Shown: positions 5,849-6,366 of the stretch, piece by piece
Numbering within the stretch: the stretch's first letter is position 1
Layout: every line of letters begins with the position of its first letter
Origin: DAIOHQ01 sp036744635
GTDB taxonomy: Bacteria > Planctomycetota > Phycisphaerae > Tepidisphaerales > Tepidisphaeraceae
Length of the DNA stretch: 6,366 nt
NCBI GenBank assembly: GCA_036744635.1
Contig: DAIOHQ010000266.1
Span: forward strand, 1-6,366
Reading direction: 5' to 3'
The notes under the pieces: generated by a model
Seen by the model: only the letters and a program-made list of their open reading frames with translations
Told to the model about the DNA's origin: nothing
The model's database searches: none
Made by a program: the position numbers and the translations under genes

Positions 5849-6366
5849 ACGCAAAATATTCCCCAATGGCCGCTATGGCAGAGAGCAGCCCAGAGCCTCA
5901 GGAGTCATTCCCCAGCTTGTCCGCCTTCCGTCTCTTCCCCACGCCCACCAGGGACAGCAACAGGGTCAAGAGGACTGCAACAGGGGGACTGCAACAGGGT
6001 CAAGAGTCATTCCAGGCACTGACGCGCGGTCAAGAAGGACTGCAACAGCAGGACTGCAACAGGGTCAAGAGTCATTCCAGGCACTGACGCGCGAATGCAG
6101 GAGGGAGAGGCGGAACCCATCAGGGCCCAAGCCCCCCCCTTTGTTCCGCCGAATTGCCCTCCGCAGGAGTCCCGCACCCGCCCTCGGTTGCCGTCGGCAC
6201 GACCCTCCCTTCCCCCCTCCGGCGGCGTGCAGGCTTTCGACCATCAGAGTGGATTGTCGCTCGGAGCGGCGCTGTGACGGCCCGTCGGAGGGGGGACGGC
6301 TTTGTCCCGGTCCCACCGCTCATAACTATCGAATTGCGCATTTCCCGCGCCGCCAGCGCAACGCCC
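5849..6366. other. Gene-free region of 518 bases with repeats
   Basis: No open frame here shows protein family features on either strand. Frames that exist are Pro/Arg-rich or made of repeat units. The left half (5950-6093) carries the direct repeats described separately. The right half (6095-6366) has C- and G-runs and a small hairpin, gggac (6293-6297) with gtccc (6304-6308), of the same flavour as dispersed repeats. I see no terminator with a T-run after the outer-membrane gene and no tRNA. Confidence 0.6.
5986..6093 (+). repeat. 43-bp perfect direct repeat, offset 65 bp
   Basis: The bases 5986-6028 and 6051-6093 are identical (beginning ggactgcaacagggtc, ending ggcactgacgcgcg). Shorter copies of the core gactgcaacag, or gacagcaacag, occur at 5953, 5973 and 6039, so five related units lie within about 140 bases. 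On the minus strand each long copy contains tggaatgactcttgaccct. A related sequence, ggaatgactcctga, is found on the minus strand at 5898-5911. Confidence 0.9.

Noticed and set aside
5845..6087. Small gene overlapping the end of the outer-membrane protein
   Set aside because: Its second half is the direct repeat translated (LQQGQESF), it has no ribosome site of its own, and it shows no recognisable domain.
5986..6093. CRISPR array
   Set aside because: There are only two long copies with a 22-base gap that itself contains a partial repeat core, no regular spacers and no cas genes.
6065..6341. Minus-strand small proteins at the right end
   Set aside because: The composition is repeat-like (GGTGTKPSPLRR), there is no Shine-Dalgarno, and one frame ends in the 43-bp repeat.

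Overview
The window is high-GC bacterial chromosomal DNA, G/C-rich at third codon positions in the first gene, and crowded with short dispersed repeats, several of them inside reading frames. From memory, the repeat style (caggaatgtctgccccacc units, gtgggcg/cgcccac hairpins, gaaccggcgaaacgg palindromes) suggests Verrucomicrobia (Opitutaceae-like). No rRNA or marker gene is present, so this is only an inference.

All recognisable genes lie on the + strand. (1) 2-2431 is the C-terminal three quarters of an HrpB-type ATP-dependent helicase, with motifs IV, V and VI present. It is stretched by in-frame repeat insertions, and its first residues look more like a glycosyltransferase family 2 fragment than HrpB. 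(2) 2536-2925 is the N-terminus of a beta-class DNA methyltransferase with a damaged DPPF catalytic motif. It breaks off after HCDWHASHY. (3) 2915-3838 is an intact, lower-GC gene for a 307-residue protein with a DUF4062/TIR-like N-terminal domain and a small winged-helix-like C-terminal domain, of the kind found in bacterial conflict and defence proteins. (4) 3839-4153 is the C-terminal tail of what appears to be the same type of methyltransferase. The middle of the methyltransferase has therefore been replaced by the TIR-like gene. (5) 4247-5848 is an intact secreted protein: signal peptide, YtkA/FixH-like domain, then an outer-membrane beta-barrel of a family known from copper/heavy-metal efflux loci. 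(6) 5849-6366 holds no convincing gene. It contains a 43-bp perfect direct repeat and related short units.

The centrepiece is the TIR-like gene set inside a dead methyltransferase. Its start codon overlaps the truncated methyltransferase frame, and its stop codon is in frame with the methyltransferase tail. It looks like an accessory defence gene that captured the expression signals of a decayed modification gene. The helicase and the outer-membrane protein have no evident functional link to it. The outer-membrane gene is bracketed by related short repeats in opposite orientation.
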